A stretch of 64,000 nucleotides of DNA, taken from contig NC_056001.1 of assembly GCF_018446385.1 (NCBI RefSeq), positions 12,642,672-12,706,671 on the forward strand, read 5' to 3'. The stretch is from Zingiber officinale (lineage: Eukaryota; Streptophyta; Magnoliopsida; Zingiberales; Zingiberaceae). Numbering within the stretch: position 1 is the stretch's first letter; each line of letters opens with the position of its first letter. Under the pieces are notes generated by a model. The model did no database searches. It was not told the DNA's origin and saw nothing but the letters and a program-made list of their open reading frames with translations. Positions 12,248-24,511 of the stretch are shown piece after piece. The translations under genes and the position numbers were made by a program.

Positions 12248-15200
12248 TTGTTTTTAGGATTAATTGGAGAACCAGATCTCTTTACAATTAAAATTTATTA
12301 CAATGAAAGATTCAAATCTCTTGAAAAACACAATGAATACATTGGTGGGAGTTTTGAATATTTTGATTATGTTAATCTTGATAAACTAGGAATGATTGAA
12401 ATGTGGGGATTTATGGAGGAGCTTGGATTCAAAGACAAAAAAATCTTTTAGATTTTGGCATAAAGTCGGAAGTACTAATAATGAACGTAGATATTTGGAA
12501 AATGATTCGGATGTGTTAAATCTTAGAAAGTATATTATGATAAACTATGAGGTTGAAGTATATATTGAACACTTAGATGGTCGAAATGATGAAGCTGAAG
12601 ATGAAAATATCAATAATTTTGATGCATTTCCTAGCAATGATATAGAAGGTAAATTGCTTTTCTCACCCTCTCTGACAGCTCACCCCCCTCTCTCTCCTCT
12701 ATTAAATGACCTTTTCACCCCTCCTTCTTTAAATAACAAATTTTTTTTCTTCTAATTTTATTTACTTCTTTAATTTTCTTTCAATTTTATTTACTTCTTT
12801 AGTTTTATTTTTTTAATAAATTTTGTTTATTATTTTTCATCAAATTTTTTTATTTTTTATCCATATTTTACTTTTAAATTTTTTATAAATAATAACCCCT
12901 AAAATCTACTATCAAAAAAATAAAAAATTACAAGAGATCGAATCCTGTATTCCAATATCACCTGTTCTTGTTCCCACTCGTCGCCTCAGCCCACTATCGG
13001 TGGCACCGTCGGAGGCCCTCGGTTGCCGCCTTGATTAAAATTATATCCTAGGGAGAAGGTGAACGTAGTAAGGTCGCTTCGGCGCGATCAGCGCCAAAAT
13101 TTGGTCGAATCTGAGCAGACTTTCCTTCACCGTCGATCTGAGTCTCTGCTCAGATTCGGTCGAATACCGATGTTGATCGTGTCGATGGCGATCCCCCTGG
13201 GTTCACTTTCCCCCTAGGGTATAGTTCTGGTCGAGACGACGACCAGAGGTCACCGGTAGTGGACTGGAGGCGACGAGTAGAACACGGAGACAGAGAAAAT
13301 TAGGGACATAGAATCCGATCTCAAATTACAAATATGATATTCTTACCGAGAAAATATTTAATAAAAAACAAAAAAAATGGAATAAAAAAATAGTATAAAG
13401 GTAAATAATATGATGGAGCTGGAAGAGAGTGTGTGGAATGTGAAAATATATAATTAAAAAATAAATAAAATATTTAAAAATTATACTATTTTTTTTAATA
13501 TTAAATAAATATTATTTACCATGGTAAATATATAATAAAAAATTATTTAAAAGAATAAAATTGATAAAAAAAAAATTGATTAAAAAATAAAATCGTTAAA
13601 AAAAATTTGATAAAAAAACTGATTAAAAAGAAATAAAAATTTGAAGAAAAAAAACGTGGAGTGAATAAGGGGGTATAAAGGTCAAAATATGGGTGGGGCC
13701 AGGAGGTGAGGGTGTCAGAGAAGGGGGGAAAAGCAGGTCTCTATAGAATCCATGAAAGGAAAAATGGTTGTCCGTGAGGATGATAGTGAGGCGGATATTT
13801 ATGCAGACAATGATGGTTTGAACAGTCTTCATGATTCTGATGAGGATGAAGTTAAAAATTATCCATTGTTTGATCCAAAGAAGGATTTTGAAAACCTAGA
13901 GTTGAAGCTTGGTTTAGTTTTTAACTCAAAAAAAGAAGCAAAATTCACAATTGAAAGTCATTGTATTAGACAAGGAAGACCTGTGAAGTTTGTAAAAAAA
14001 TGATAATATCCAGCTTTGGGCTAATTACAATGATGATAATTGCTGCTAGATGATCCATTTTGCAAAGATGACTAATGATAACTGTTAGCAAGTAATAAAT
14101 TTTAATGGATGTCACAGTCATTGTGTTCGGGATTTTAAAAACAAGTGTGTCAACTCAACGTTGTTGGGAAAGACTTTTGCTAAAGAATTCAGCACAAATC
14201 CTAAATTGGGACACTTGGAGTTTAGGGAAGAGATCTTTACCAACCCGCAATCAGATTTTTCAAGGAAGACCACCTACATGGCTAAGAGAAAGGTGCTGAA
14301 ATTAGTGCAAGGTTCTGTCGAGCAACAATTTCAGCAAATAAGGAAGTATTGTGCTGAATTGAAAAGATCTGACGCCGGGGCTACTATAGTTTTGAAGTTG
14401 ACGGAGGACGATGAAGGTCCAAGGTTTCAGAGATTATATGTTTGTTTTTTAGTGTGTAAGCAAGGATTTAAAAATTCTTGTCAGCGTATCATTGGTGTTG
14501 ATGGATGCTTCTTAAAGGTAGAACATGGTGGGCAATTGTTATCGGTCGTAGGGCTAGATCCGAATAATAACATATTTCCAATATGTTACGCAATGGTTGA
14601 GCGTGGAACAAAAGATAGTTGGACATGGTTTCTTCACCTCTTAGATGAAGACATTGGTGTTTGCAATGATCCACATACCTGGGCATTTATGTCAGATAAG
14701 CAAAAAGGTTTGATTCTTGCACTTGAATCTTTGTTTCCTGATGTTGAACATAGATTTTGTGTAAGACATTTAGAGATCAATATGAAATGTGATGGATTCA
14801 AGAGTATAGCGGTTAAGATTGCCTTTTGGGTTGCGACAAAGGCGACAAGAATTGAAGAGTTTCGAGTGCCCATGGTTGAGTTAAAAGACATTGATGCAAA
14901 AGCGTATGGATGGCTAATGAACAAACCTGAAAGCCAGTGGTCTAAGGCATATTTCATCACCACTTCTAAATCAGATTCTTGTTGAACAACATGTGCGAAA
15001 GTTTTAATAGTTTTATATTAGATGCTAGGGAGAAGCCAATAATTGAGATGTTTGAGATAATACGAAATCTTTTGATGGGCAGATTTCAAAAAAATAGAGA
15101 GAGGGCTGAGAAATGGAAAGGTCGAATTTGTTCAAAGATCAGAGATGTGCTAGCAAAGATCTATGTGGAGGCTATTATGTATTCCCCCATGAAATCAGAT

Positions 15201-15660
15201 GAAATGTACTACCAGATAACAAGGTCAGATGATAGATGTGATCAGCATTCGGTTGATCTGTCCAGCAGGTCTTGTAGTTGTAGAAATATGATTTGACGGG
15301 CATTCCTTGCAAGCACGCTATATGCACCATTTGGTGCAAAAAAGATGATCCAAAGGCATATGTCCATCCTTATTACTTGGTAGAGACATAAAAGATGTTA
15401 TGCAACATGAATAATGCCTATCAATGGGCCAGACTTGTGACCTCAATGTGATTTGGCGGCCTCACTACCCCCAGTTTACAAAGAAAAAGTTGGAAGGCCT
15501 ATAAAATTACGAAGAAGAGAACCAAATGAACCACTCCCTTCTGAAAATAAGTCGAAAGGTGTAAAAAAAATTTACCAAATGCAAATTATGCGGTGGACCA
15601 GGACACAACAAAAGGACTTGTAACCGGACTGAAGATGTCCAACACCAAGAAGCGGTACAA
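12248..15660 (+). pseudogene. mudrA-like MULE transposase, broken
   Basis: Fragments of one transposase read in order. The N-terminal MuDR domain is at 12248-12647 (YYNERF, YIGGSFEYFDY, FWHKVGS), shifted in frame at an A-run near 12440. An acidic linker is at 13752-14003. The catalytic MULE domain is at 14161-14985 (IIGVDGCFLK and MSDKQKGL carry two catalytic Asp; HRFCVRHL follows) and continues in another frame at 14979-15296 (MCESFNSFILDAREKPI). Then come the SWIM-type zinc finger (CSC, then PCKHAI near 15308-15320) and a CCHC knuckle (CKLCGGPGHNKRTC near 15583). A downstream tail continues to about 16200. Several frameshifts and stops plus the insertion at 12648-13741 make it non-functional. 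Confidence 0.85.
12648..13741. mobile_element. Non-autonomous fold-back DNA element inside the MULE transposase
   Basis: A 1.09 kb non-coding segment interrupts the transposase. Its arms are long imperfect inverted repeats: GCTTTTCTCACCCTCTCTGA at about 12656 against the inverted GCTTTTCCCCCCTTCTCTGA ending near 13735, and an inner pair around 12945-13030 and 13240-13310 containing ACTCGTCGCC / GGCGACGAGT. The likely target duplication is TATAGAA (12641-12647 and 13742-13748). Reading directly from 12647 into 13749 keeps the transposase frame open, which supports these boundaries. No transposase of its own. Confidence 0.75.
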
Positions 15661-17604
15661 TAAGAGCCCATGACACAACAAATTAAAGTGTTATTTTACC
15701 AAATAATAATTTGGATCCAACTAGAAAAGAAAAACTACCAATACCGAAAATGAAAACTTATTTTATTGTATTTTTATTTTGCCTTCTTTAAGAAATCTTT
15801 GGTTGTATGTACTTATATATAGGTGAAAAGAGCACGGCAAGTTGGAGTTAATATTGAAGGGAATTCATTTTCAATATCTTCGATAAATGTAAGTTTTTAA
15901 ACAAATTAATTTAATATTATTCATACTAGTCAAATGTATTCTTAAATGATATGGTTGACATAATATAATTGTTTTGTTTATATTATTATAGGTTAACCGA
16001 TCATTGAAGATTCACACATCTACTTTTTTTAAAAGTGGTGTTAGCTTTACAACAGTCTCACGACTGCAAGCTTTTGCTAGTGTTCGAGGTAGAGTTGGTC
16101 AGTCATCATCTTCCCCAGCAAATCCCATGGTCAAGTCTAACTCTTCTCAGGAATCTTTTAAGAAGAAGTGATTTTGTTGGAAGTGATATTCCATCAAGAA
16201 GATGTGATTTTCTTTATGTATCCGGTTTCAATTTTCATATTGGTTTATGTTAGTTTTTTTGGAGATTTTAGTGGCATTGTGCCTACTTGTAAAAACAAGT
16301 GTGAGAGCTAAGCTTGATGTGTTCTGTGGGAGAGAGGTTTGAAATGTGATACTTCATGTATTTTCTTCATCAATATATTTATTTTCTTCATCGACAAAAT
16401 TTGATGAATTTGTGTGAATGTTGATACTTCTACTGTACTTGTATGCATTCCACATTTCTTTTCACAATATTTTCCCTTTCTTCAACATCCACATTTCACA
16501 TTTGCATTCCACATACACTTGAATAATTCCAAAAGACAAATTAAAAAATATCAGGTTTCCAAAATATTAAAAAAAAAATCATATTTGCACACCAATATAC
16601 TAAAAGCATACAAAGATACAAAGATACACAATGATATCTAATCCTCACCATCAATTTCTAGAGAGTTTACTATTTGTTTAATATTTTCTATTATCCCTGC
16701 AACTTTCAATACATATTTGCAGTTCTCATTTTCTAAATCTAAAAGTAATCTTTCAATTCAACTATTTTTTCAACTTGAGTAGTTCTGTTTGAAGTTGCAC
16801 ACAGACTTTCTTTATCATTTAAATGAAGTAGATGTATGTAATTTCTCTATAAATGTGCGAAAAGCTTTTGATGCTTCATGCCTGCTCTAGAATGATTTAT
16901 GAGAAGCCCCACTAAATATAGCTATATCGAAATCCTACTTTACTATAATAAAAAAAATGAATGTTAATAATAATCAATCAATGTGACCGATATATGCCAT
17001 TAGCCTAAAAATTTTGGATGTGCAAGATAAATTTTCACATCATTTTGATACCAAAATATGTTCTAATAGGAAGTAAATGTACAGGCTCTTTTATTCTGAT
17101 TTGAAGTTTGTACAAATCAAGCACTCATGTAATTTAATTTGGTTCACAAAGGGTTGTATCTTTTGCTCTCGCAAATGAATAAATATTGATCTAATCAAGG
17201 AATATGCTCTTGGAATTAAAGTAGTTTCACACTTTCACTCGTACACCTAGCTAACTTATTGGCTTTTGCATCTTAATGACACTATAATTGGACTAAAAAA
17301 GGATATTTCACCATCAAATGAAACCAAACTTGCAATTGCACCCCAAATTCGTATCCAACTTTTCAGCCATCTCATGTCATGAAAGTTCTGATATTTTCGT
17401 TGCTCTGCCTATTCAATGGAACACCCAAATAATTGTAACAAACGAGTCCATAACTCAAGAAGAAAGAAACATGCACCAATTGATGGAAACAATATTAATT
17501 TTCATTGCTCTGCCTACAATAATTTCTTATTCAGCAAAGTTTAATTTTTTTTAGTCCATAACTCAAGAAGAAAGAAACATGTGACAAGAATGAGAAGAAT
17601 AAGA
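15661..17604. other. MULE interior, non-coding
   Basis: Apart from the tail of the transposase (to about 16200) I see only AT-rich sequence with short frames and no recognisable domain. Confidence 0.5.
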
Positions 17605-17996
17605 TTCCTGGAGATAGTTAGACTGAAAAATCAAATTGAAAGAAATCGAGTAGCGAATAAAAGTCTTACCTTGAGCTTGTGGAGGAGGATTGCTGGATTG
17701 AGGTGATGAATTGAATGGCGGCATGAGCAAACTCTTGGACGGTGAGAGGCAGTTCCGAAGATGACGACTTGAAGAGGAGAATCAATTCCTCCGAAGAGGC
17801 ATTAGGGCTTTTATTTTGAGTTTTTCTTTGGATTGATTCGATTGTTCCGTTAATTTTAATTACTAGTTGACGGAAAGATCAAATGGATAAAAAATTAAAA
17901 AGAAATGAGAGTAAATAAGGTCACAAATAAGAGTTAGGACTGAACCGGAAAATAATCAAATGATTTGGGACCAAACCGAGAATTTTGGTGAATTCC
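17605..17996 (-). repeat. Right terminal inverted repeat of the MULE
   Basis: Inverted copy of 11301-11700, including the same short frame (ELILLFKSSSSELPLTVQEF) and donor CTCAAG|GTAAGAC on the minus strand. A few substitutions and small gaps separate the two ends. Confidence 0.85.
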
Positions 17997-18002
17997 ATAG
18001 AT

Positions 18003-18128
18003 TAAATTTTTTAAGAGATACTTATTTAAATAGTTTATCTTAAATTTTAGATAGGATAGTTAAAAAATCTTTACATCAGTTACCCTATTCGTTTCCTAAA
18101 TTATGTATTTATGGACAATACTTCTCTA
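18003..18128. repeat. Partial copy of the adjacent MITE
   Basis: Sequence such as CTTAAATTTTAGATAGGATA and CTTTACATCAGTTACCCTAT repeats, with changes, the motifs at 18165-18232 of the neighbouring MITE. It abuts the right end of the MULE. Confidence 0.45.
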
Positions 18129-18129
18129 A

Positions 18130-18697
18130 GAGCATCCACATCAACTATCCTATCTAAAGATTTTATCTTAAATTTTAGATAGGGTAACTAAAAAATATTT
18201 GTATTAGCTACCTATCTATTATCTAAATTTAGATTTGATGGATAATGATTTTCTAAATTTAGAGAATGAAACATAGACCCTAAAAATAAAATAATATTTT
18301 TTTTAACCTATCTCATTCTACTCATTTTTTTCAATCCCTCTCCTTCCACTCATTTCATGAATATAATAATAAAAAAAAGAAATACAATAAAATAATAAAA
18401 AATTAAGGACGATGGAAATTTTTAGAATAGTTGATATAGTATGTAGTGAAAAGTAATTGTCTAAATTTTATAAAGTGAGTTATTTACCTTAAATTTTAGA
18501 TATAGTGATAGAGAAACTAATGTAAATACTCTAAATTTAGGAAATAGATTTCATTCTCTAAACATTATAGAGAAGAGAAAAGAAATAAGAAAGTTGATAT
18601 ATGGTGTATTGAAAAGTGGATATTCAAATTTAATAATGTAAATTTTTTTTTATCCTAAATTATATATTTTAGATAGAAAAATTTGTGTGAATGCTTT
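18130..18697. mobile_element. AT-rich MITE with imperfect inverted ends
   Basis: The left end GAGCATCCACATCAACTATC and the reverse complement of the right end, AAAGCATTCACACAAATTTT, match imperfectly; both continue into CTATCTAAA. The interior is AT-rich with repeated TTAAATTTTAGATA motifs and no coding capacity. The target duplication is not clear. Confidence 0.55.
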
Positions 18698-18799
18698 CCT
18701 CTATTCCCATTTACAACTGATATTATTTTTATTCTCATTCCCTTAGAGGAACCAAGAGGATAAATTCAAATCTCCTAACAAAGGGAAATTAAATTCAAA

Positions 18800-18808
<9 letters not shown>

Positions 18809-18830
<22 letters not shown>

Positions 18831-18831
18831 T
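18809..18831. repeat. (TA)n microsatellite
   Basis: About 23 bases of alternating AT preceded by an A-run. Confidence 0.9.
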
Positions 18832-18953
18832 TATTCTTCATGTCAAATCTTATTTAGAAGAAAGTAAAATAAAAACACCCACAATTATTAATTACTAAAT
18901 ACTATTTAAAGATATTTGAATATTTATAATTCATTATTAGCTTGTATATAAAA

Positions 18954-19616
18954 TGATGTGAGCCAAGAAGAGACATTGAAGGAAATTGGGGGACCCATGA
19001 CGAGGTCCAAGACTAAGAGAATGAAGCAAGCTTTGGAAAACTTAATAATGGGGCTCAAGGAAAAAGAGGATCAATGCACAAGGGAGGCAACAACTAAATG
19101 GATCACATTCCTTCAAATTGAAAGTGAAATTGGACCAACATGAGGACCATTTTCGTATGCATTTTGGGGGTTTTTTTTTCTAAAGTGACTTTTGATGTCC
19201 TTTGTGGGTTTTTAATGTATTTTTGAGAGTTCCTAAGCTAGTATAATAAATACCATGCATGCATGGTTGCATTAAGCTAATATTAGATATTAGTGGTTGC
19301 ATTAGTGGATAATAAATACCATGCATGCAAGCATGATATTTATTGCATAATTAGTGCATAGTGGATCTTAAGGTATGTTAAATAGGAGAACTCTTGTATG
19401 GAAAATCAAGTAAGTTTGAATGAAAATTTTAGTTTCTCTTTGGTGAGAGCTTCCTTCTAGTTCTTAGGCAAAGAACTAATTCCGATCTTATCAAGGCAAC
19501 TTGTGGCGATCAAACCCCATGACTTATCACTCACTTTCTCATCTTGCTTGAGTGTGGCGTCAATACTCTTCCCCAAACTGAATTTCAAGGCGATCCATTT
19601 ACAAGGTTCCTTATCA
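18954..19616 (+). repeat. 5' LTR of element A
   Basis: This 663 bp copy matches 35896-36550. It starts TGATGTGAGCC, carries the same polyprotein C-terminal frame (EIGGPMTRSKTKRMKQ, stop at 19141-19143) and ends CTTATCA. Differences from the 3' copy include substitutions and small indels, so the insertion is not very recent. Confidence 0.92.
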
Positions 19617-20159
19617 TTGTTGGGATCGTTCGTACTCGGCTAGAGAGGGGGGGGGTGTGAATAGCCGCCCCAAATTCTCGCGTTCTTCCTACAGTTAGGG
19701 TTAGTCGCAGCGGAAATACAAGGAAAAAACTAAGGAGAAGAAAAACAAACCGATGTAACGAGGTTCGGAGATGAACTCCTACTCCTCGGCGTGTCCGTAA
19801 GGTGGACGAAGCCTACCAATCCGTCGGTGGATGAGTCCCCGGAGAACCGGCTAAATATGAGCTCCTTATGGGTGGAGAAACCTCGCCACAACTACTTCTT
19901 GCAACAGCAAGATAAGGAGTACAAATACAAGAGAAGCAAGAAGTAAATACACAGCAAATGTAAACAACCATTGCCTTATTGTCGACTGTTGAAGAAGCAA
20001 CAGCTTCTCAGCAGCTCAGTCGGAGTCCCAGCCGAAGGAAGAAGCTCACGCGAAGCTTGCGAAGAAGAGCTCAACAAAGCTCAAGCACCAAAACAGCAGC
20101 TCTGTAGCAGAAGAGAGAAGGAAGAAGCAGTAGCACAGAAGATGCCCTCGTCTCCTTTA

Positions 20160-20984
20160 TGTTGGTCCCTTTGGAGGCCGGCAAGAGGGGAGGGGTGAAT
20201 TGCCCTACAAAATAAAACCAAAAACCCTTCTCGGATATTCAACTAATTTAAAAGAACTTGTAATTAAAAAGATAGAGACTAATTAAAACAGAAAATAGAC
20301 ACAGAATAATTACTTGGTTTGCAATCAGAGGATTGCTAATCCAAGGCAAAGAAGGCGCACTAATTGATTCTCCTCTGGGCGGAGTAGCCTCTTACAGCGT
20401 TGAAAGCACAGAAAGAAATAACACAAATGAAAGCACTGGATTACAAGTAGTTCATTCAATGTACGGATCAGTACTTTATTTATAGTACTGGTCCGGGCGC
20501 CCCCGGGGGATAAACTTTATCCCCCAACGGTCAGTTTGCGAAAATCGCAAATCTGGTCAAAATCATGCTCCGGGCGCCCCGGAGCAAAAAGTCAACTGCG
20601 GTTGACTTTTTGTCCGGGATCACTTCTCCGTTAAGTCTCAGTCTCGGTCCGGGTCTGTTCGCTCCGGCTCCGCTAGCTTGGGTGATCTCGGCCTTCCGGA
20701 ATAGGGCTCACCCGAACCCATGTTCCGGCCTTCTCCTCAAGCAGCCTTCCTTCCCGGTTTCTCGTCCCTCGAGCGCCGCGCACGCTCTTCTCATCTACCG
20801 GTGTACTCTTCCGCGACGCACCGAGCCCGTCGGCTCTCTCCCCGTGTCGTCCTTCTCGTTAGCCGCGTCTTCCGCTCGACTTCCTGTGTTCCTAAGCTCC
20901 TGCACACTTAGACACAAGGGTTAAACAAACGCAGGACCTAACTTAGCTTGTTTGATCACATCAAAACACCTTGGGGTTCCAACA
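20160..20984 (-). repeat. 3' LTR of element C
   Basis: This 825 bp copy lacks two short segments containing GAAAGTGGTTCCGGGCGCC-type sequence and an ~18 bp piece near 20815 that are present in the other LTR. Confidence 0.92.
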
Positions 20985-21735
20985 ATCTCCCCCTTTTTGA
21001 TGTGAGCAACCCAAGTTAAGTTAGGGTAACCATATGCAATAAAAACAATTTATATTAAAATAAGTCCAAATATTTTTCAATTGAAAAATTATAGTACCTC
21101 CTCCTAGACTTAACATACTTCTCCCCCTTTGATCACATAAAAATTGAGGTTATAAACAAGTCTAAGGTAAATTCAAACAAGAACTTTTAAGTGTAAAATA
21201 TTTAGTAAAGACACTCTTCAGAATTTTTTGTTTAAAAAATTTTTTTCAGATAAGAACAGTCATAAGTGTTTTAAAAAAAATTTAAGTTTAAAACTTATCT
21301 CAGCATTCCCAAAAAAATTTTTTTTAAAAAAAAAATTCTAAGTGAATATTCATAAGAAACAATTCTAAGTCAATTTTTTTTAAAAAAATGATAAGGTAAT
21401 TTTTAAAAAAAATCTAAGTTAACCTTTAAAAAAAATTCTAAGTCAATTTTCTTGAAAATTTCTAAGATAATAAAAAAAATTTCTAAGTTAAGTTAGAAAG
21501 TTTTTAAATATTTTCTAACACAGATTGAATAACTCTTTTAAAGTATTAAGTAATTTAAATTAATGCTTTTTCAGTTAGTCAATTAAACTTTTCATTTCGA
21601 TAGTTGGCTTCCAGGTCGTGGCGAGGCACTAGGCCTTCTTGGTTATTGGAGCAACAACCACTTCCTTAGACAAAGCCTCATAAAGAAATTAGTTGTTTAA
21701 TTTCCTTGCTGAAAATGCTAAGTCTGACTTTAATT

Positions 21736-23227
21736 TCAAGTTAAACAGGTTTTTGGAATCCAGTAAAGGTTCCTACCTACAGGATTAACCAAGTATTTCC
21801 TAGGTATATAGATTTTTGATATATTTCTAATTTGACTTTGATGAAATCTATAATACCAATTTAAATTTATAAAAGTAGGAATATTTGAACCATTAGATTT
21901 TTTTAATCTTTCTATTTCTTCTTTTAGTTTTTCATTTTCAATTTTCAATTTTTCAAAATCTTCTATAAGACATGATTTTGTCAAAATTCTCTTTGTTTCT
22001 AAAATTTCATTTTCTAATTTGGCATTTTTATTTTCTAATTTATACATGGATTTAGTCATAGCTTTTATACCAGAGTAAAGTCGATCGGGGTAAGAGGCAT
22101 ACCTCACTTACCATGTCGGACTTGAAGCCTGAATCTCCCCCTGCTTCACTGCTTTCATCCGAGGTCGCTCCCCCTTCATCGATGCTAGGTTCTGATATAC
22201 TTTGTCTATCGTAGCTTGCCATTAGTGCTATTCCGGCATATTCTTGAGCTTCTGATTCGGATGAAGAAGTGTCGTCCCAAGTTGCTTTTAGGTTGTGTTT
22301 CTTGGGAGACTTCCTTTTGGCCTTTTTGAGTTCTGGGCAGTCTTCTCTTAGGTGTCCCTCCTTCTGACACTGGTAGCACCGCACCTTTCTTCCACCTTTT
22401 TTATTCCTTTTATTCTACATTTTAAATTTATTAGATCTAAAAAACTTTTTAAAATTTCTTACCATGTATGCTTCTTGATCGTCTTCGGAGTCTGACTCGA
22501 GTTCATCCTTCTGGGTTACGTTCAGCGCCATAGTCTGGGTTGTATCCTTTGTCGTTCCTGCATACCTGGTTTCATGCAATTCAAGAGTAGAAAACAACTC
22601 TTCTAAAGTGCTTACCTCCAGGTCTTTTGAGATGTAGTAGGCGTCGACGATTGATGTCCATTCCGGAGTTCTTGGAAACGCGTTGAGCGCGTATCGTATA
22701 GTGTCCCGGTTTGTTACCGTTTCACCGAGGTTCTCGAGACCAGTAACTAGTTCTTTTACCTTTGCGTGTAAACCAGCTACTTTCTCACCTTTCTCCAGAC
22801 GGATGTTCATCAGTTTGTTGCGGAGGATGTCCCTTCTAGCGAGCTTTGCTTCAGACGTTCCTTCATGGAGTTCCAAGAACTTCTCCCAAAGTTCTTTAGC
22901 AGATGCATAGTTTCCGATGCGGTTGACCTCTTGAGGCGGTAACACACTCAGCAGGTGATGTTCCGCACGGCTGTTTGCTACCGACTCATTCTACTCCTTC
23001 TTTGTCCAATCGCTCTCTTCTTTGTCTTTTCCATCTTTATCTATTGGAGCTACAAAACCATATTTCATAATAAACCGAATTTCAAAATCTGTTTTTAGGA
23101 ATACCTCCATACGACGCTTCCAGTCTGCGAAGTTCCCCTCGAATTTTGGTGGAACGATGCTTGGTCCGGCCATCTTGTTGCTTCGATCGACGGTTAGTCC
23201 TCCTGAAGCGCCTTGCTCTGATAGCAC
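21736..23227 (-). pseudogene. gag of element C, decayed
   Basis: Minus strand. The N-terminal gag domain has PPKFEGNFADWKRRMEVFL and ASAKELWEKFLELHEG; the UBN2/Retrotran_gag_2-type core continues to NKFKM. A CCHC knuckle CYQCQKEGHLREDC, an acidic Ser/Glu stretch, a coiled coil (LENKNAKLENEILETKR) and the closing EYLVNP-like motif KYLVNPVGRNLYWIP follow. Breaks: TAG at 22993-22991, TAG at 22417-22415 and a frame change near 22100. The end motif matches that of element B's gag. Confidence 0.85.
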
Positions 23228-23228
23228 T

Positions 23229-24108
23229 TGTTGGTCCCTTTAGAGGCCGGCAAGAGGGGAGGGGTGAATTGTCCTACAAAATAAAACCAAAAACCCTTCT
23301 CGGATATTCAACTAATTTAAAAGAACTTGTAATTAAAAAGATAGAGACTAATTAAAACAGAAAATAGACACAGAAGAATTACTTGGTTTGCAATCAGAGG
23401 ATTGCTAATCCAAGGCAAAGAAGGCGCACTAATTGATTCTCCTCTGGGCGGAGTAGCCTCTTACATCGTTGAAAGCACAGAAAGAAATAACACAAATGAA
23501 AGCACTGGATTACAAGTAGTTCATTCAATGTACGGATCAGTACTTTATTTATAGTACTGGTCCGGGCGCCTGAAAGTGGTTCCGGGCGCCCCGGGGGGAT
23601 AAACTTTATCCCCCAACGGTCAGTTTGCGAAAATCGCGAATCTGGTCAAAATCATGCTCCGGGCGCCCGGAATGGTTCCGGGCGCCCCGGAGCAAAAAGT
23701 CAACTGCGGTTGACTTTTTGTCCGGGATCACTTCTTCGTTAAGTCCCAGTCTCGGTCCGGGTCTGTTCGCTCCGGCTCCGCTAGCTTGGGTGATCTCGGC
23801 CTTCCGGAATAGGGCTCACCCGAACCCATGTTCCGGCCTTCTCCTCGAGCAGCCTTCCTTCCCGGTTTCTCGTCCCTCGAGCGCCGCGCACGCTCTTCTC
23901 GTCCACCGGTGTACTCTTCCGCGGACACCTCGTCCCTCAGACGCACCGAGCCCGTCGGCTCTCTCCCGTGCCGTCCTTCTCGCTAGCCGCGTCTTCCGCT
24001 CGACTTCCTGTGTTCCTAAGCTCCTGCACACTTAGACACAAGGGTTAAACAAACGCAGGACCTAACTTAGCTTGTTTGATCACATCAAAACACCTTGGGG
24101 TTCCAACA
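23229..24108 (-). repeat. 5' LTR of element C
   Basis: 880 bp; minus-strand TATAAATA at 23553-23546. GC-rich GGGCGCC repeats lie upstream of it. Confidence 0.92.
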
Positions 24109-24170
24109 CTTTATACCTGCGAAGAAGAAACAGCGAAGAAACTAGCCGTTGCGTTGCAACGGCTAGAACC

Positions 24171-24462
24171 CTGATCGGTCTGTGGACCGATCAGGCCCTG
24201 CGCTGATCGATCTGTGGACCGATCAGGAACCGATCAGGCCACAGCTGGATCGGTCCACAGACCGATCCCAACTCTTGGCTTTGAAGCTCTTCCTTCCGCG
24301 ACATCGTCTCCTGATCGGTCGCCACGACCGATCAGGGAAGCTCCTGATCGGTCCACAGACCGATCAGGCGTCTTTCTCGCGACTACTGATCACCTTCTGA
24401 TCGGTCTGCAGACCGATCAGATACCGATCAGTAGCACACTGATCGGTCACCAGACCGATCAG
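24171..24462. repeat. Array of GATCGGTC/GACCGATC palindromes (LTR of B)
   Basis: Seven short inverted repeats with 3-4 base loops: 24171-24194, 24203-24226, 24247-24268, 24311-24335, 24343-24368, 24397-24420, 24439-24462. The basic form is CTGATCGGTC, four bases, GACCGATCAG. An 11 bp stem of other sequence (CTAGCCGTTGC / GCAACGGCTAG) precedes them at 24142-24166. A diverged version lies in the other LTR at about 29166-29417. Confidence 0.92.
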
Positions 24463-24511
24463 ATAACTAGTGACTTGGTTTTTGCCCAAACCAAGTCCCA
24501 AGCCTTCCAAA

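Larger units (their letters stand above)
11301..17996 (+). mobile_element. MULE (Mutator-like) transposon with ~400 bp terminal inverted repeats
   Basis: The left end (about 11301-11700) and the reverse complement of the right end (about 17605-17996) match over roughly 400 bp with scattered changes, starting near GAATT...AAATTCTCG and running through TTTGGATTGATTCGATTGTTCCG-type sequence to a shared CTCAAGGTAAGAC. A mudrA-type transposase remnant lies between them on the plus strand. I could not settle the exact ends or a 9 bp target duplication. The left end lies under 190 bp upstream of the SAAL1 start codon and reads away from it. Confidence 0.88.
20160..24108 (-). mobile_element. Element C: second gag-only Sirevirus-like element, nested in B
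   Basis: The minus-strand element runs from TGTTGGAACCCC at 24108 to GGGACCAACA at 20160, with target duplication CTTTA (20155-20159, 24109-24113). LTRs: 24108-23229 (880 bp) and 20984-20160 (825 bp). The primer site includes TATCAGAGCAAGG (23223-23211), and a purine tract (AAAAAGGGGGAGAT) is at 20998-20985. The 2.2 kb interior codes only for gag. The two LTRs differ by a ~55 bp gap around GGGCGCC repeats and several substitutions. Full-length, non-autonomous. Confidence 0.93.

Noticed and set aside
20565-20924. ORF of 119 codons on the plus strand
   Set aside because: It lies in the LTR of element C, opposite to the element, and a similar frame occurs in the other LTR (23625-24035); it is a GC-rich chance frame.
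24171-24462. CRISPR-like repeat array
   Set aside because: The units are self-complementary, unevenly spaced and part of an LTR in plant DNA; there are no spacers of constant length.
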